In this document: positions 24,878-34,603 of the stretch, piece by piece
How the letters are laid out: every line of letters begins with the position of its first letter
Position numbering within the stretch: position 1 is the first letter of the stretch
Assembly (NCBI RefSeq): GCF_000162475.2
Contig: NZ_KI391971.1
Coordinates: 1,322,911-1,386,910 of the forward strand
Length of the DNA: 64,000 nucleotides
Origin: Granulicatella elegans ATCC 700633
GTDB taxonomy: Bacteria; Bacillota; Bacilli; Lactobacillales; Aerococcaceae
Direction of reading: 5' to 3'
The notes under the pieces: generated by a model
The model's database searches: none
What the model saw: only the letters and a program-made list of their open reading frames with translations
What the model was told of the DNA's origin: nothing
Translations under genes and position numbers: made by a program

Positions 24878-26223
24878 GATAGCACCTCTTCTTTTTTTCT
24901 ATAGACTATTCTTATTCTATCAGTTTCTTTCCTTTTGGACAATGATTGTGTTTTACGAAATCCTAATATTGCGATGATTTCTTTAAAAGAATTTTCTACA
25001 ATCCACAATTTTTCTCTTTCTTCTTTAGGGATTTTCTGATTAATACACCATCTTCTAATACTTTGATGCTGATTTTCTGTTAAAAGAAAACGATCCTTTT
25101 GCTTTCTTCTACGTATAGTTAAGGGAAAATCTTCCATTGAGAGAAACATTTCCCATCCTTGTTCAGCTGTAAATGATATCCTTTCATCTTCTGATAATAC
25201 AATATCTGCTAATTGAAATCCCTCTATCCTTATTTCTTGATAAGGAATTTCTTTACTTTCTTCTTTTATAATCAATAATTGTTGATATCTTTTTTGGAAA
25301 CTCCAGCCGTTTGGTAAATTCAAACTCATTTGAGAAGTGTCAGATATAATTGCCTCTTGAATATCTAACACATTTTTAGCACTCAATAAACCTCCAAGTT
25401 TTTTAGATATTTCTACTAAAATAACTTTTTGAAGTCCTTGTGGTTGCTTGATGTACCTTCCCTTATCCCAAGACCACCCATTATGTAATTCTAATAGTTC
25501 CTGTTCCATCCATTGGTTTGCTAACATTAAAATTACTTCTTGTTGCTCTTGTAAAGTTTTCGTAAATTCGTGGATTTTCTGATTAAACTTAGAATTTTCC
25601 TGTTTAAAAAGTGGAATAATTTCCTTTCTAAATCGATTTCTCGTATATTCTAAACTTTGGTTCGAACTATCTTCTTTAAAAGGTATTTGATGAATCGAAG
25701 CATATTCGTATAAATCTTCTTTATCAACCGTTAAAAAAGGACGAATGAGATAGCCTTCACTAAAGGGACGAATGGACTTCATTCCAGCAATCCCTTCAAT
25801 TGTACTACCCCTTGTTAATTTCATTAAAACCGTTTCTGCTTGATCGTCTGCATGATGAGCCACTACAACATATCGAGCTTTATTTTTTTTCATAGATTCT
25901 TCCAGTTTTTGATATCGAAACTTTCTTGCTTTTTCTTCAATTCCTACTCTCTGTTCAAACCCTTGTTCCCAATGATAAACTTCTATAGAAATACTTCTTT
26001 CATTACAAAAATTTCTAACCATCTCTTCTTCTTCATCGGATTCTTTTCGAAGATGATGATGAATATGAACAACTGAAAACTGTAATGTTGGAAACTTTTT
26101 TTGAAGCTTAAAAAAACTCTCTAATAACACCATTGAATCCACCCCGCCTGAAACAGCTAATAAAAAAGATTCCTGTTGCCAATTAGGAACAAATTTTATT
26201 AAAAAATTTTCTACTTCCTTCAT
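24871..26223 (-). CDS. tilS: tRNA(Ile)-lysidine synthase
   Basis: 450 residues. The PP-loop SGGVDS (about 25-30) and [18 protein letters not shown] identify TilS, which attaches lysine to C34 of tRNA-Ile(CAU) so that it reads AUA. The C-terminal TilS domain includes [11 protein letters not shown]. Position before hpt and ftsH is the standard Firmicute order. Confidence 0.95.
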   Translation of the reverse strand: MKEVENFLIKFVPNWQQESFLLAVSGGVDSMVLLESFFKLQKKFPTLQFSVVHIHHHLRKESDEEEEMVRNFCNERSISIEVYHWEQGFEQRVGIEEKARKFRYQKLEESMKKNKARYVVVAHHADDQAETVLMKLTRGSTIEGIAGMKSIRPFSEGYLIRPFLTVDKEDLYEYASIHQIPFKEDSSNQSLEYTRNRFRKEIIPLFKQENSKFNQKIHEFTKTLQEQQEVILMLANQWMEQELLELHNGWSWDKGRYIKQPQGLQKVILVEISKKLGGLLSAKNVLDIQEAIISDTSQMSLNLPNGWSFQKRYQQLLIIKEESKEIPYQEIRIEGFQLADIVLSEDERISFTAEQGWEMFLSMEDFPLTIRRRKQKDRFLLTENQHQSIRRWCINQKIPKEEREKLWIVENSFKEIIAILGFRKTQSLSKRKETDRIRIVYRKKEEVLSC

Positions 26224-26261
26224 TCAAACACCTCCATTCTTATTACGACTAACAATGACAA

Positions 26262-26291
26262 AAATGAGACTGGAAATTTCCAGCCTCATTT
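26262..26291 (-). terminator. Terminator after the S1-domain gene
   Basis: AAATGAG-GCT-GGAAATTTCC-AGT-CTCATTT forms a compact stem (one mismatch on each side), followed on the minus strand by TTTGTC, between the S1-domain gene and tilS. Confidence 0.7.
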
Positions 26292-26301
26292 GAATACTTT
26301 A

Positions 26302-26793
26302 TTATGAACGACGTCCGCCACGTCCGCCACGTTTACCTTCTGTATTACGTTTTAATGAAGTTAAACGATCTTCAGAATCTTTTAAGAAGGAACTCATCAT
26401 TGCATCAAAATCATTCACTTTTGCTTGTGATGGAGATTTTTTCTCAAATGATGTTGCCGATTTAGCTGCATAAGGTTTCTTAAATCCTTGACCTTCTTGA
26501 TTACGTGGAGCTGATTTTTGGAATTTTGGTTTTTCTTCAACAGTTTCTTCTGAAGAATCAGCACTTGCACGACGAATCGATAAACTTACCTTTCCATCTC
26601 CAGAAATTTCCATTACTTTTACTTGTACTTCGTCTCCAACTGTTAAGACATCTTTAATATCTTTAATATAAGAATTAGATACTTCACTAATGTGAACTAA
26701 ACCTGTTTTACGGTTTCCTAAATCCACAAAAGCACCAAAATTTGTAATACCAGTTACTTTACCAGGTAAAATATTCCCTACCTCAATTGACAT
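26302..26793 (-). CDS. S1 RNA-binding domain protein (YabR-like)
   Basis: 163 residues. Residues 1-72 form one S1 domain (GKVTGITNFGAFVDLG, GLVHISEVS, GDEVQVKVMEI). The remainder is low-complexity and basic and ends in RGGRGGRRS, which probably adds nonspecific RNA affinity. B. subtilis YabR occupies the same place between divIC and tilS. The role is not defined; ribosome association is plausible for the family. Confidence 0.88.
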   Translation of the reverse strand: MSIEVGNILPGKVTGITNFGAFVDLGNRKTGLVHISEVSNSYIKDIKDVLTVGDEVQVKVMEISGDGKVSLSIRRASADSSEETVEEKPKFQKSAPRNQEGQGFKKPYAAKSATSFEKKSPSQAKVNDFDAMMSSFLKDSEDRLTSLKRNTEGKRGGRGGRRS

Positions 26794-26887
26794 ATAAAAA
26801 GCGTTCCTCCTTCAAATTTCCCCTTTTATACACACGCTTGACGAGTATAAAAGATTATTTCCATCACTTCATAGTTCCTTGTCAAAT

Positions 26888-27313
26888 TTAATGACGAGAT
26901 TGATTATCTTTTGCTTGTTGAATTTTATTTTGTGCAGCATCATCAGGTGTATTAAAAATAATCTCTCCTGATTTACTTAAGTAATATTCACTACGTGCAA
27001 GTTTTGCTACATAATCATCTTGTTGTAATAATTCAACTTGTTGAACTAAAGATTTTTGTTGTTCTTTTACTTTTGATTCTTCTTTTTTCGCTTCTACAAT
27101 TTGTGCTTCAATTTTACCAGCTTGGTTTAATTGCCCTACAATTTGTAGTATTAAAGAACCAGCAATTGCTATCACTACAGCCATCAGTAATGAATGCCAC
27201 ACAGCTACTCGTTTCCAAACAGCTACTTTTGGTAAATGAACATTTGTATGTAATTTTTTCTTTTTTGATTCAAACGCAATAATTTTGCTGTTTTCTTCTT
27301 GCTGTTTATTCAC
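26888..27313 (-). CDS. divIC: Septum formation initiator DivIC (FtsB/DivIC family)
   Basis: 141 residues: a basic cytoplasmic N terminus, one membrane helix (about 36-57), then a coiled coil rich in Glu/Lys/Gln (60-95) and the conserved end DDYVAKLARSEYYLSKSGEIIF. DivIC works with FtsL and DivIB in the divisome. The start is GTG at 27313, 8 nt after GGAG. Position between rqcP and the S1-domain gene is the standard order. Confidence 0.92.
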   Translation of the reverse strand: MNKQQEENSKIIAFESKKKKLHTNVHLPKVAVWKRVAVWHSLLMAVVIAIAGSLILQIVGQLNQAGKIEAQIVEAKKEESKVKEQQKSLVQQVELLQQDDYVAKLARSEYYLSKSGEIIFNTPDDAAQNKIQQAKDNQSRH

Positions 27314-27343
27314 TACACTGACTCCTTTAATGATTATATGACG

Positions 27344-27372
27344 AGTATAACAAGAATATGATAACTAGTCTA
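27344..27372 (-). promoter_or_regulatory. Promoter of divIC
   Basis: TAGACT (27372-27367), 17-nt spacer, TATACT (27349-27344). The 12-nt string TTATACTCGTCA covering the -10 recurs upstream of the S1-domain gene at 26850-26839. Confidence 0.6.
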
Positions 27373-27392
27373 TGCTTTTAGGAAAATTTTAT

Positions 27393-27434
27393 AAAAAAAG
27401 TGGTATAAGCCACTCTGCTGGCTAATACCACTTT
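27393..27434 (-). terminator. Terminator of the mgtC-family gene
   Basis: AAAGTGGTAT-TA-GCC and GGC-TT-ATACCACTTT arms around a short loop, followed on the minus strand by TTTTATAAAAT, 31 nt after the gene. Confidence 0.8.
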
Positions 27435-27465
27435 CCTATTTACTATTTCAGATAAGTCTTATTCG

Positions 27466-28164
27466 TTAATATTCTTCTGTCTTAAACTTAATCTTTTTCA
27501 CTTCTAAATCAGAATGTTGTTCTTCCATATACTCTTGAATTTTTTCAATTACAATTTCTTCATCATGCTCTACACGTAAAATCAATTCATATTGACCATC
27601 TTCCAATTCCTTTGCTTCAACTTGGATGGATTGATAATCTTCTAAATGACAAAAATCATAAATTTTCTGCATAATCGTTACATCTGCAACTAAACAATGA
27701 ATACTTACTTGACGATTTTGTGCCTTTAATGGAGATTCATGTGTCAACAATTGAATAATAACGACTACTGCTGCACAAACAACTCCGAAAATCCACATGC
27801 CGCCACCAATCGCTAAACCAATCCCAGCTGTTGCCCAAATTCCTGAAGCTGTTGTAATTCCGCTGATTTTCTTATCTCTCATAAAGATAATACCACCACC
27901 GATAAAACTGATACCACTAACCACTTGCGCCGCCACACGAGCTGTATCAAATTTGGAAGTATCTAAAAAAGCTTCTTTAGAAATTAACATCATTAACGCT
28001 GAAGTTAACGCCACAATGACGTGTGTTTTAATCCCCGCTTGTTTATTCCTAGATTTTCGTTCATGTCCAATGGCCCATCCACATAAGCAAGCTAAAATAA
28101 TGGCTATTAAATGTCTAACTTCTAATATTGCATCAAAATTTCTACTTAAAATTGTTTCTACCAT
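27466..28164 (-). CDS. MgtC/SapB family membrane protein
   Basis: 232 residues from the ATG at 28164, which follows GGAG. Four to five membrane helices in the first 135 residues carry the family signature IGHERKSRNKQAGIKTH and VSGISFIGGGIIF. A C-terminal ACT-like domain (about 150-232) follows. MgtC proteins help growth at low Mg2+ or inside phagocytes, partly by acting on the F-ATPase in Salmonella; the role of Gram-positive members is less clear. It is its own transcription unit, inserted in the rqcP-divIC interval. An mgtA gene elsewhere in the window has the M-box, but this one has none visible. Confidence 0.88.
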   Translation of the reverse strand: MVETILSRNFDAILEVRHLIAIILACLCGWAIGHERKSRNKQAGIKTHVIVALTSALMMLISKEAFLDTSKFDTARVAAQVVSGISFIGGGIIFMRDKKISGITTASGIWATAGIGLAIGGGMWIFGVVCAAVVVIIQLLTHESPLKAQNRQVSIHCLVADVTIMQKIYDFCHLEDYQSIQVEAKELEDGQYELILRVEHDEEIVIEKIQEYMEEQHSDLEVKKIKFKTEEY

Positions 28165-28202
28165 ACTTGCTCCTCTCATGAACATTGAATTTTTCTGCAC
28201 TC

Positions 28203-28217
28203 TTATCAAAATGATAA
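28203..28217. promoter_or_regulatory. Palindrome in the mgtC-family leader
   Basis: TTATCAAAATGATAA is a 6-3-6 palindrome in the untranslated leader, about 40-55 nt before the ATG and just after the presumed start point. It could be an operator; the regulator is unknown. Confidence 0.35.
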
Positions 28218-28227
28218 CGTGCCCATT

Positions 28228-28256
28228 ATTCTATGCTTTTCTTCCATAATTGTCAA
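28228..28256 (-). promoter_or_regulatory. Promoter of the mgtC-family gene
   Basis: TTGACA (28256-28251), 17-nt spacer, TAGAAT (28233-28228). Confidence 0.8.
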
Positions 28257-28309
28257 GAAATCTTATCTTTCAATTTTGGCATCATGAATTGGAGTAAATA
28301 GAATAATCA

Positions 28310-28960
28310 TTACTTAGAGACACTCATGATTGAATCTTTCATATTCTTCACTACAAAGATATCGTAAAACATCTTCAGTATGCTTCCAAATACAATCATA
28401 ATTCCAAAAACCATCCATAACATTTGAAGATTCATCGTTCCAAGAAACACACTTCTAACTACCTGTCCAATTTGAAGTGCACTCGCATGATCCATCACCT
28501 CTATTCCAAATGAGAAATGATCATAAAAAGTATGGATCATCATAATGATTTGAAGATTAATAAAGATGGAATCTATCTTCAATTCTTTATCATGATGAAT
28601 TCTTCTAGTACTCAATCCTAATAGAATCATTAAAAGAACTGTAAACACAATCGTTATGTCCACAATCACACCAAAAGGTAATGAGGGAAAATTTAGAATA
28701 GTGCCCTTTATAATCATTGGACCAAATACAGCTGTCATTAATATTAGTTCTAGCGCTATAATTCCTTTTTTAATTTTGAAAGGTAGTTTCATCATACTAA
28801 ACAATGTCAACAGAAAAGCTAAACAACTGACTCCAATCGCTCTCCACGATTCATACATTACTTCAACAATTCCTTTTGTACTAAAGTACAAGCCAAATAA
28901 AAAAATTAGAACTGACGTAATCATTGCAACACCCATATAGACTTTACTAATTTTATTCAT
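28310..28960 (-). CDS. Uncharacterised polytopic membrane protein
   Basis: Not recognised. 216 residues with about six membrane helices (roughly 8-29, 38-58, 66-84, 94-116, 130-150 and 178-202) and only short loops. No catalytic or transport motif was seen; the sequence IHTFYDHFSFGIEVMDHAS lies between the fifth and sixth helices. The ATG at 28960 is favoured because AAAGG lies 9 nt before it. It has its own promoter and precedes the mgtC-family gene by 145 nt, which has a separate promoter. Confidence 0.7.
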   Translation of the reverse strand: MNKISKVYMGVAMITSVLIFLFGLYFSTKGIVEVMYESWRAIGVSCLAFLLTLFSMMKLPFKIKKGIIALELILMTAVFGPMIIKGTILNFPSLPFGVIVDITIVFTVLLMILLGLSTRRIHHDKELKIDSIFINLQIIMMIHTFYDHFSFGIEVMDHASALQIGQVVRSVFLGTMNLQMLWMVFGIMIVFGSILKMFYDIFVVKNMKDSIMSVSK

Positions 28961-29007
28961 CTTTCTCATCCTTTCTCTGATATGAAATCGTTATTTTGTT
29001 CACATAT

Positions 29008-29036
29008 AGTATAATGAAAACATTTTTCTTTCTCAA
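29008..29036 (-). promoter_or_regulatory. Promoter of the 216-residue membrane-protein gene
   Basis: TTGAGA (29036-29031), 17-nt spacer, TATACT (29013-29008). Confidence 0.78.
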
Positions 29037-29073
29037 TATTTCTTCATCCTATTATTGTTTAAGTTTTTCTAAA

Positions 29074-29106
29074 AAATAAGAGAGGTTGACGAATCAACTC
29101 TCTCTT
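29074..29106 (-). terminator. Terminator of the pth-mfd-flippase-rqcP unit
   Basis: AAGAGAG-GTTGA-ttcg-TCAAC-CTCTCTT with one bulged position, then ATTTTTTAG on the minus strand. It separates rqcP from the inserted membrane-protein genes. Confidence 0.85.
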
Positions 29107-29113
29107 CTCCGTT

Positions 29114-29386
29114 TTAAAACTCTTCTGTTTTCACTACTTGTTTCTCTTCTAAAATCGTAAACATTTCTTTGGCATCTTCTTTTCTTGTTGAGTCTAAAAT
29201 AGCATCCACTCGAACTGTTACAGTCTTATTTCCAAATTGAATAGTAATAATATCTCCTACTTTTACATCTGTTGAAGATTTTGCCACTTTATCTTGTACC
29301 GTAATTCTTCCTTTATCGGCTACTTCTTTTGCAACACTTCTTCTTTTAATTAATCGAGAGACTTTTAAATATTTATCTAATCTCAT
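29114..29386 (-). CDS. rqcP: S4-domain ribosome quality-control factor RqcP (Hsp15-like)
   Basis: 90 residues. The S4 RNA-binding domain occupies the first 65 ([21 protein letters not shown]). B. subtilis RqcP (formerly YabO) works with RqcH to add alanine tails to stalled nascent chains on 50S subunits. The location after the flippase gene, overlapping it by 14 nt, and before divIC in the ancestral order supports the assignment. Confidence 0.9.
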   Translation of the reverse strand: MRLDKYLKVSRLIKRRSVAKEVADKGRITVQDKVAKSSTDVKVGDIITIQFGNKTVTVRVDAILDSTRKEDAKEMFTILEEKQVVKTEEF

Positions 29387-30989
29387 CCTTTTCCCCTCTT
29401 TTCTTCCATTTTCTTGTAAATCTTAATAGTGATTTCCCTTTTGGAATCATTAACCATTCGCGAATGGTAAATAACTTTATCCGAATTGCCCCTATTATAA
29501 ATACGATGATTCCAACACTCACTAACAATAGAGCCAGCAGTGTATCTTTTGTCCGAGAATCTCCGGCTGGAAAATAGCGTTCAAAGAGGATATTCAATCC
29601 TCCTACAACGATTGCCATTCCAATCGATACAATTCCTAATTTTATCATTGTTGACTTTTGATGATTCGAAGAAGACTTACCTCCACTCAGAATCCAAATC
29701 ATCCCTAGCATCACGAATAACCCTAAAATCGTTGCAATACTAGCCCCTAATGTTTGAAACTGGGGAATGAACCAAAGATTGCCGATTCCTTTAGCAATGA
29801 GCCCAATCAATAAGGCTATAAGCGTAATGGAATATTTTCCAGTACTTTGTAATATCCCATGGTAAGCCATCATCATAGAGGCTAATATGATACTGATAAT
29901 ATAAATACTCAGTACATCGTTACCTTGTATATCTCCAAAAAGCATATGATTGACTCTTGGCAAAATAACTAATAACCCTACTGTTGCTACAACTGAAAAT
30001 ACCATTGTCATTTTTAAGAGTGAGTATTTCAATTGTTCAAATTCTTCTAAATGTTGTTTTGTATAACTACGACTCAGTAATGGTAAATAACTTGAAGAAA
30101 ATCCAACTCCAACAACCATTCCTAATTGCACCAGTGGTTGTCCTCTATCAAAAATTCCTTTTAAATCTTTGGCAACCTCTTGACTCATTCCCTGTTCTAC
30201 TAACCCTTTAAATAAGGTAAATGAATCAATCAATTGAAACAACACTAAAATCGAACTTAATAAACATAGAGTTCCACCTTCAATGACTAATCTCTTCAGC
30301 AATACTCCCCATTGAATCTTATGAGGTTCAATGACACGACTGCCATTCCAATTTTCAAAGGAGTCTGATTTTTTATAATACAATAATACAAAAGTTGCCA
30401 TCACTGCAGCCACAACGGCACTCGACATTGCCCAAGTTCCAACTTCATATAAATCATTCGTAAGACTTCCATAAAAACTTGCAGCTAATAAAATAACACT
30501 TACTCGAACGACTTGTTCCATTACTTGAGAAACAGCGGTTGGAACCATTCGATTCGTCCCTTGGAAATACCCTCTGGCAATGACCAAAAATGGCATCATT
30601 AAAAACATCCACGAAACACTTTGAATAACAGATGACAATAAAGCATCTCCCATCCATGAAGCAATGAGTTCTGACTGTGTATATAGAATTAAAAAGACTC
30701 CTAATCCTAATCCGCTTAAAATCCAAAATAATCGTTTTAAAAGTGGCAATAGTTCATAGTCCGAACGATATTGAGCAATTAATGCTGAAACAAATACCGG
30801 AAAACCAGAGAGAGCAAAGGTCATTCCAATTCCATAAATAGGATAAACTTGCTGATAAACGTAAAAACCAGTATTTCCAACCATATTTTGGAAAGGAACT
30901 CGATAAACGGCACTTAATATTTTCGCAATGAAGGCTGCTAGTGACAATACCAACGCTCCTTGCATCATCTGTCTATTCGATTTAACCAT
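29373..30989 (-). CDS. Polysaccharide flippase-like membrane protein (MATE-like, SpoVB/YabM type)
   Basis: 538 residues with about 14 membrane helices, member of the MOP exporter superfamily with polysaccharide and lipid II flippases. The N terminus [20 protein letters not shown] is typical of the SpoVB-like group. In B. subtilis the gene in this position between mfd and yabN/yabO is yabM. The organism need not sporulate; a wall-precursor or polysaccharide lipid is the likely cargo. The ATG at 30989 follows GAGGGGG; in-frame ATGs upstream lack a site. Confidence 0.85.
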   Translation of the reverse strand: MVKSNRQMMQGALVLSLAAFIAKILSAVYRVPFQNMVGNTGFYVYQQVYPIYGIGMTFALSGFPVFVSALIAQYRSDYELLPLLKRLFWILSGLGLGVFLILYTQSELIASWMGDALLSSVIQSVSWMFLMMPFLVIARGYFQGTNRMVPTAVSQVMEQVVRVSVILLAASFYGSLTNDLYEVGTWAMSSAVVAAVMATFVLLYYKKSDSFENWNGSRVIEPHKIQWGVLLKRLVIEGGTLCLLSSILVLFQLIDSFTLFKGLVEQGMSQEVAKDLKGIFDRGQPLVQLGMVVGVGFSSSYLPLLSRSYTKQHLEEFEQLKYSLLKMTMVFSVVATVGLLVILPRVNHMLFGDIQGNDVLSIYIISIILASMMMAYHGILQSTGKYSITLIALLIGLIAKGIGNLWFIPQFQTLGASIATILGLFVMLGMIWILSGGKSSSNHQKSTMIKLGIVSIGMAIVVGGLNILFERYFPAGDSRTKDTLLALLLVSVGIIVFIIGAIRIKLFTIREWLMIPKGKSLLRFTRKWKKRGEKDEIR

Positions 30990-31008
30990 TGAATCCCCCT
31001 CTCTGTTC

Positions 31009-34000
31009 TTATTCATTTTCCTCTTTTTGCGCTTCTACAACTTCACAACATTTTTCTAAGAAAATTTTGATTTGTTCTAACCATAAATCCGTTGGTTGAT
31101 TCGTTACATTGAGCAATACTTGTAAAGTTGTACCTTTTTTAGTAACTTGAGCAGGTAATTTCACTGGCCCAAGGGCTTCAAAAATGGCAACTCCTTCTAA
31201 TTGTTGAGCGACTGGTTGAGCAATCGAAACGACGATTGAATTTTGACTTCGCTTAATCGAAGTAATCGATAATTGCTCTGCAAAATATTTTAGCATTCCA
31301 ACTTCTAATAAATAGCTCACTTCATCAGGGAATTCTCCAAAGCGATCAATAAAATCATCTAATAATTCATGATACGTTTCCATACTATCAATAGAACGAA
31401 TTCGTTTATACATTTCAATTTTTTGACGTTCATCTTGAATATAAGTAGCTGGAATATAAGCATCTACTTGTAAATCAATTTCAACAGAATCTTCCATTGT
31501 TGGGACAGCTTTCCCTTGTTTTTTCAATACTGCTTCACTCAACATTTGAGAATATAAATCAAATCCAACAGAATCTATAAATCCATGTTGTTGTTTTCCT
31601 AATAAATTCCCTGCACCACGAATCGATAAATCTCGCATCGCAATTTTGAATCCAGAACCTAATTCTGTAAAGTCACGCATCGCTTGCAGACGTTTTTCTC
31701 CAACTTCTGTTAAAGTTTTATCTGGTTGATACATTAAATACGCATACGCAATACGGTTGGAACGTCCCACTCTTCCTCTTAATTGATATAACTGTGACAA
31801 TCCCATATGATCCGCATTTTCAATGAATAAGGTATTTACATTTGGAATATCTACCCCTGTTTCAATAATCGTCGTTGTTACTAAAACATCATATTCGCCT
31901 TCGATAAATTGATATAAAATATTTTCTAACGTCGTTTCACTCATTTGTCCATGAATGACTCCGACTCTTGCTTCAGGAACTAATTGACGTAATTCATCTG
32001 CTTTCTTCTCAATGGTTTCCACACGATTGTATAAATAGAAGACTTGTCCTCCACGAGCTAATTCCCGTTCAATTCCATCTTTAATTGTAATCCCTTGTTG
32101 CTCCATTACAAAAGTTTGGACAGGATAACGGTTTGAAGGTGGTGTTTCAATAACGGATAAATCACGTACGCCTAACATCGACATATGTAATGTTCTAGGA
32201 ATTGGTGTTGCTGTTAGTGTTAAAACATCGACTTGGGATTTCAATTGTTTCAAGCGTTCTTTATGTTTTACACCAAATCGTTGTTCTTCATCGACTACTA
32301 ATAACCCTAAATCTAAGAAATTCACATCTTTTGATAAAATACGATGCGTTCCAATCACGACATCTACTTGACCTTTTTGTAATCCTTCAATTGTTTCTTG
32401 TTGTTCTTTCTTCGTTCTAAATCGGCTTAACAATCCTATTTTGAACGGATAATCTGCAAATCTTTGAACAAAATTTTCATAATGTTGTTCTGCTAAAATC
32501 GTTGTTGGCACTAATACTGCTGCTTGTTTTCCGTCCATTAAAGCCTTGAAAACTGCACGCATCGCTACTTCTGTTTTCCCATAACCAACGTCTCCAACAA
32601 GTAAACGATCCATTGGTTTATCTTTTTGCATATCTGCTTTGATTTCCTCAATACTTCTTAATTGGTCTTGAGTTTCTGAATAAGGGAAAGCATCTTCGAA
32701 TTCTTTTTGCTCCACGGTATCCTTGCTGAAGGCATATCCTTTTTCCGCATCACGTTTTGCATATAATTCAATTAATTCATCGGCAATATCTTCAATTTTA
32801 GTTTCAACTTTACGTTTCGTTTTAGCCCATTCGCTACTTCCTAATTTATTTAATTTAGGAACTTTTGCATCCGAAGAAACATATTTTTGAACTAATTTAA
32901 TTTGATGAACAGGTACAAATAAATGCCCTCCATCTTGATAATGAATCGACATGTAATCTTGATGGACACCATTAATTTCTAATGTTTCCATCCCTTGATA
33001 CACACCCACCCCATGATTAACATGGACAACATAGTCTCCAACTGCTAATTCTGTATAACTCTTCAATCTTTCCGCATTAGAAATTTTTTGAGTTCTTGGA
33101 GCACGTTTCGTTAATTTATTAAATAGTTCCTTTTCTGTAACGACTACAAACTTATCTTGTGGTAATTCAAATCCATGGCTAAAAGTTCCTACCATAATTT
33201 GAAGAATTCCTTCTTGTACTTCTTTTGTAATAATCGCTGGAATATCAAAATCATGGAAAGTTTGTTCTACTTTTGCAGCTCTCGTTAACTGATCCACCAC
33301 TACGATAACCGTAGCTTTTTGTTTCGCCCAACGATCTGCTTCTACTTTTACCATTGGCATTTGTGAGAAGAATTGTGTCATTGAACGTTCTTGAATATTA
33401 TGAATGGCTTCAAACGTTAATCGGCCCAATCCTTTTTGGAATAATGAGAAATAGGTTCTTGGTAGCGTAGAATCTTTTAACACTTTCTTTCCTTCAAAAA
33501 TCATATCAATCGAACTAGCAATCATTCCTAATTCTAATTGATGAATTTTCCATAATCCTGCTTCTTCATGAAGTGAACGTTGTTTTTCTTGAATTCGAGC
33601 ATAATCATCTACTAATAAATATCCTTTTTTAGACACATAATCTAAAATAGATGTTTTCTCTTTATAAAATAGTTCGAGCCAATAAGAAATTTTAGGAGGA
33701 ATCTCTCCTTCTTCTAATTGTGCCAACAGGTGATTCATTTGATTGGTTAATAATTGAGTGCGTTCATCTGATTCACTACTCTTTATATCTTTTTCATAAG
33801 CTTTTTGAATCTTAGCTTTTGCCTCAAATACCACTTCATATTCAAATGGAATATCTGTTGCCGGTAAAAGAATGATATTTTCCACCATTTCAAGTGAGCG
33901 TTGCGTTTCTGCATCGAAATACCGTAATGAATCTAATTCATCATCAAAAAAATCTAACCGAATCGGATGTTCTTGATTCAACGGATAAATATCGACAATT

Positions 34001-34533
34001 CCTCCACGAACAGAAAAATCTCCTGGTGTAGCTACCATTGCTTCTCTACGGTAACCCATCCGTCCTAATTTCGTTACTAAATCTTCTACCTCTAACTGAG
34101 TTTCTCCAACGACTAATTCAATGGTACTTTTCTTCCAAACTTCTAAAGGTACTAATGGCTTTTGAATTCCTGATAATGGAACGACTACGATTCCTTTTTC
34201 TCCAGTTGTTAAAAACTGTAATGTTCGAATTCGATTACTCACCACTTCAGGAGAGTGAATGGAATATTCTGCAGCTAAAGATTCCTCTACTGTAAATAAA
34301 TATACTTCGTCTTCATACCACTGTACTAATTCTTCATATAATTGAGTCGCTTGTAACATTGTTGGCGTTACAACAACTACTGGGCCCTTCCAATTTTCAT
34401 ATGCATTTGCTACAGCTAAATGTTTTGCCGCTCCAGTTAATCCTAACACTAACTGACTTTGCATCATAGGAAGGTTTTCTATCCATTCTTTAAAACTATG
34501 GATCTGTTTTTTACTAATTCCTAACGGTAACAT
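31009..34533 (-). CDS. mfd: Transcription-repair coupling factor
   Basis: 1174 residues. UvrB-like region at the N terminus, the RNA polymerase interaction domain near 490-560 (GDYVVHVNHGVGVYQG), then the translocase with Walker A GDVGYGKTEVA, DEEQRFGV, TATPIPRTL and QLRGRVGRS, and the C-terminal D7 domain. It removes stalled RNA polymerase at lesions and recruits UvrA. Between pth and the flippase gene, the usual order in Firmicutes. Confidence 0.97.
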   Translation of the reverse strand: MLPLGISKKQIHSFKEWIENLPMMQSQLVLGLTGAAKHLAVANAYENWKGPVVVVTPTMLQATQLYEELVQWYEDEVYLFTVEESLAAEYSIHSPEVVSNRIRTLQFLTTGEKGIVVVPLSGIQKPLVPLEVWKKSTIELVVGETQLEVEDLVTKLGRMGYRREAMVATPGDFSVRGGIVDIYPLNQEHPIRLDFFDDELDSLRYFDAETQRSLEMVENIILLPATDIPFEYEVVFEAKAKIQKAYEKDIKSSESDERTQLLTNQMNHLLAQLEEGEIPPKISYWLELFYKEKTSILDYVSKKGYLLVDDYARIQEKQRSLHEEAGLWKIHQLELGMIASSIDMIFEGKKVLKDSTLPRTYFSLFQKGLGRLTFEAIHNIQERSMTQFFSQMPMVKVEADRWAKQKATVIVVVDQLTRAAKVEQTFHDFDIPAIITKEVQEGILQIMVGTFSHGFELPQDKFVVVTEKELFNKLTKRAPRTQKISNAERLKSYTELAVGDYVVHVNHGVGVYQGMETLEINGVHQDYMSIHYQDGGHLFVPVHQIKLVQKYVSSDAKVPKLNKLGSSEWAKTKRKVETKIEDIADELIELYAKRDAEKGYAFSKDTVEQKEFEDAFPYSETQDQLRSIEEIKADMQKDKPMDRLLVGDVGYGKTEVAMRAVFKALMDGKQAAVLVPTTILAEQHYENFVQRFADYPFKIGLLSRFRTKKEQQETIEGLQKGQVDVVIGTHRILSKDVNFLDLGLLVVDEEQRFGVKHKERLKQLKSQVDVLTLTATPIPRTLHMSMLGVRDLSVIETPPSNRYPVQTFVMEQQGITIKDGIERELARGGQVFYLYNRVETIEKKADELRQLVPEARVGVIHGQMSETTLENILYQFIEGEYDVLVTTTIIETGVDIPNVNTLFIENADHMGLSQLYQLRGRVGRSNRIAYAYLMYQPDKTLTEVGEKRLQAMRDFTELGSGFKIAMRDLSIRGAGNLLGKQQHGFIDSVGFDLYSQMLSEAVLKKQGKAVPTMEDSVEIDLQVDAYIPATYIQDERQKIEMYKRIRSIDSMETYHELLDDFIDRFGEFPDEVSYLLEVGMLKYFAEQLSITSIKRSQNSIVVSIAQPVAQQLEGVAIFEALGPVKLPAQVTKKGTTLQVLLNVTNQPTDLWLEQIKIFLEKCCEVVEAQKEENE

Positions 34534-34562
34534 ATCTTTTCCTTTCTCTTTATATACGCACT

Positions 34563-34594
34563 AAAAAGGTTGAAACTTTCGCTCCAGCCTTTTT
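34563..34594 (-). terminator. Probable partial terminator between pth and mfd
   Basis: AAAAAGGCTG and CAACCTTTTT pair imperfectly around a 12-nt loop. It may only lower mfd expression, since no strong mfd promoter was seen. Confidence 0.5.
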
Positions 34595-34603
34595 TTAATT
34601 TAT

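Noticed and set aside
30454..30726. 90-codon minus-strand ORF inside the flippase gene
   Set aside because: Alternate-frame shadow of a clear 538-residue membrane protein, no ribosome-binding site.
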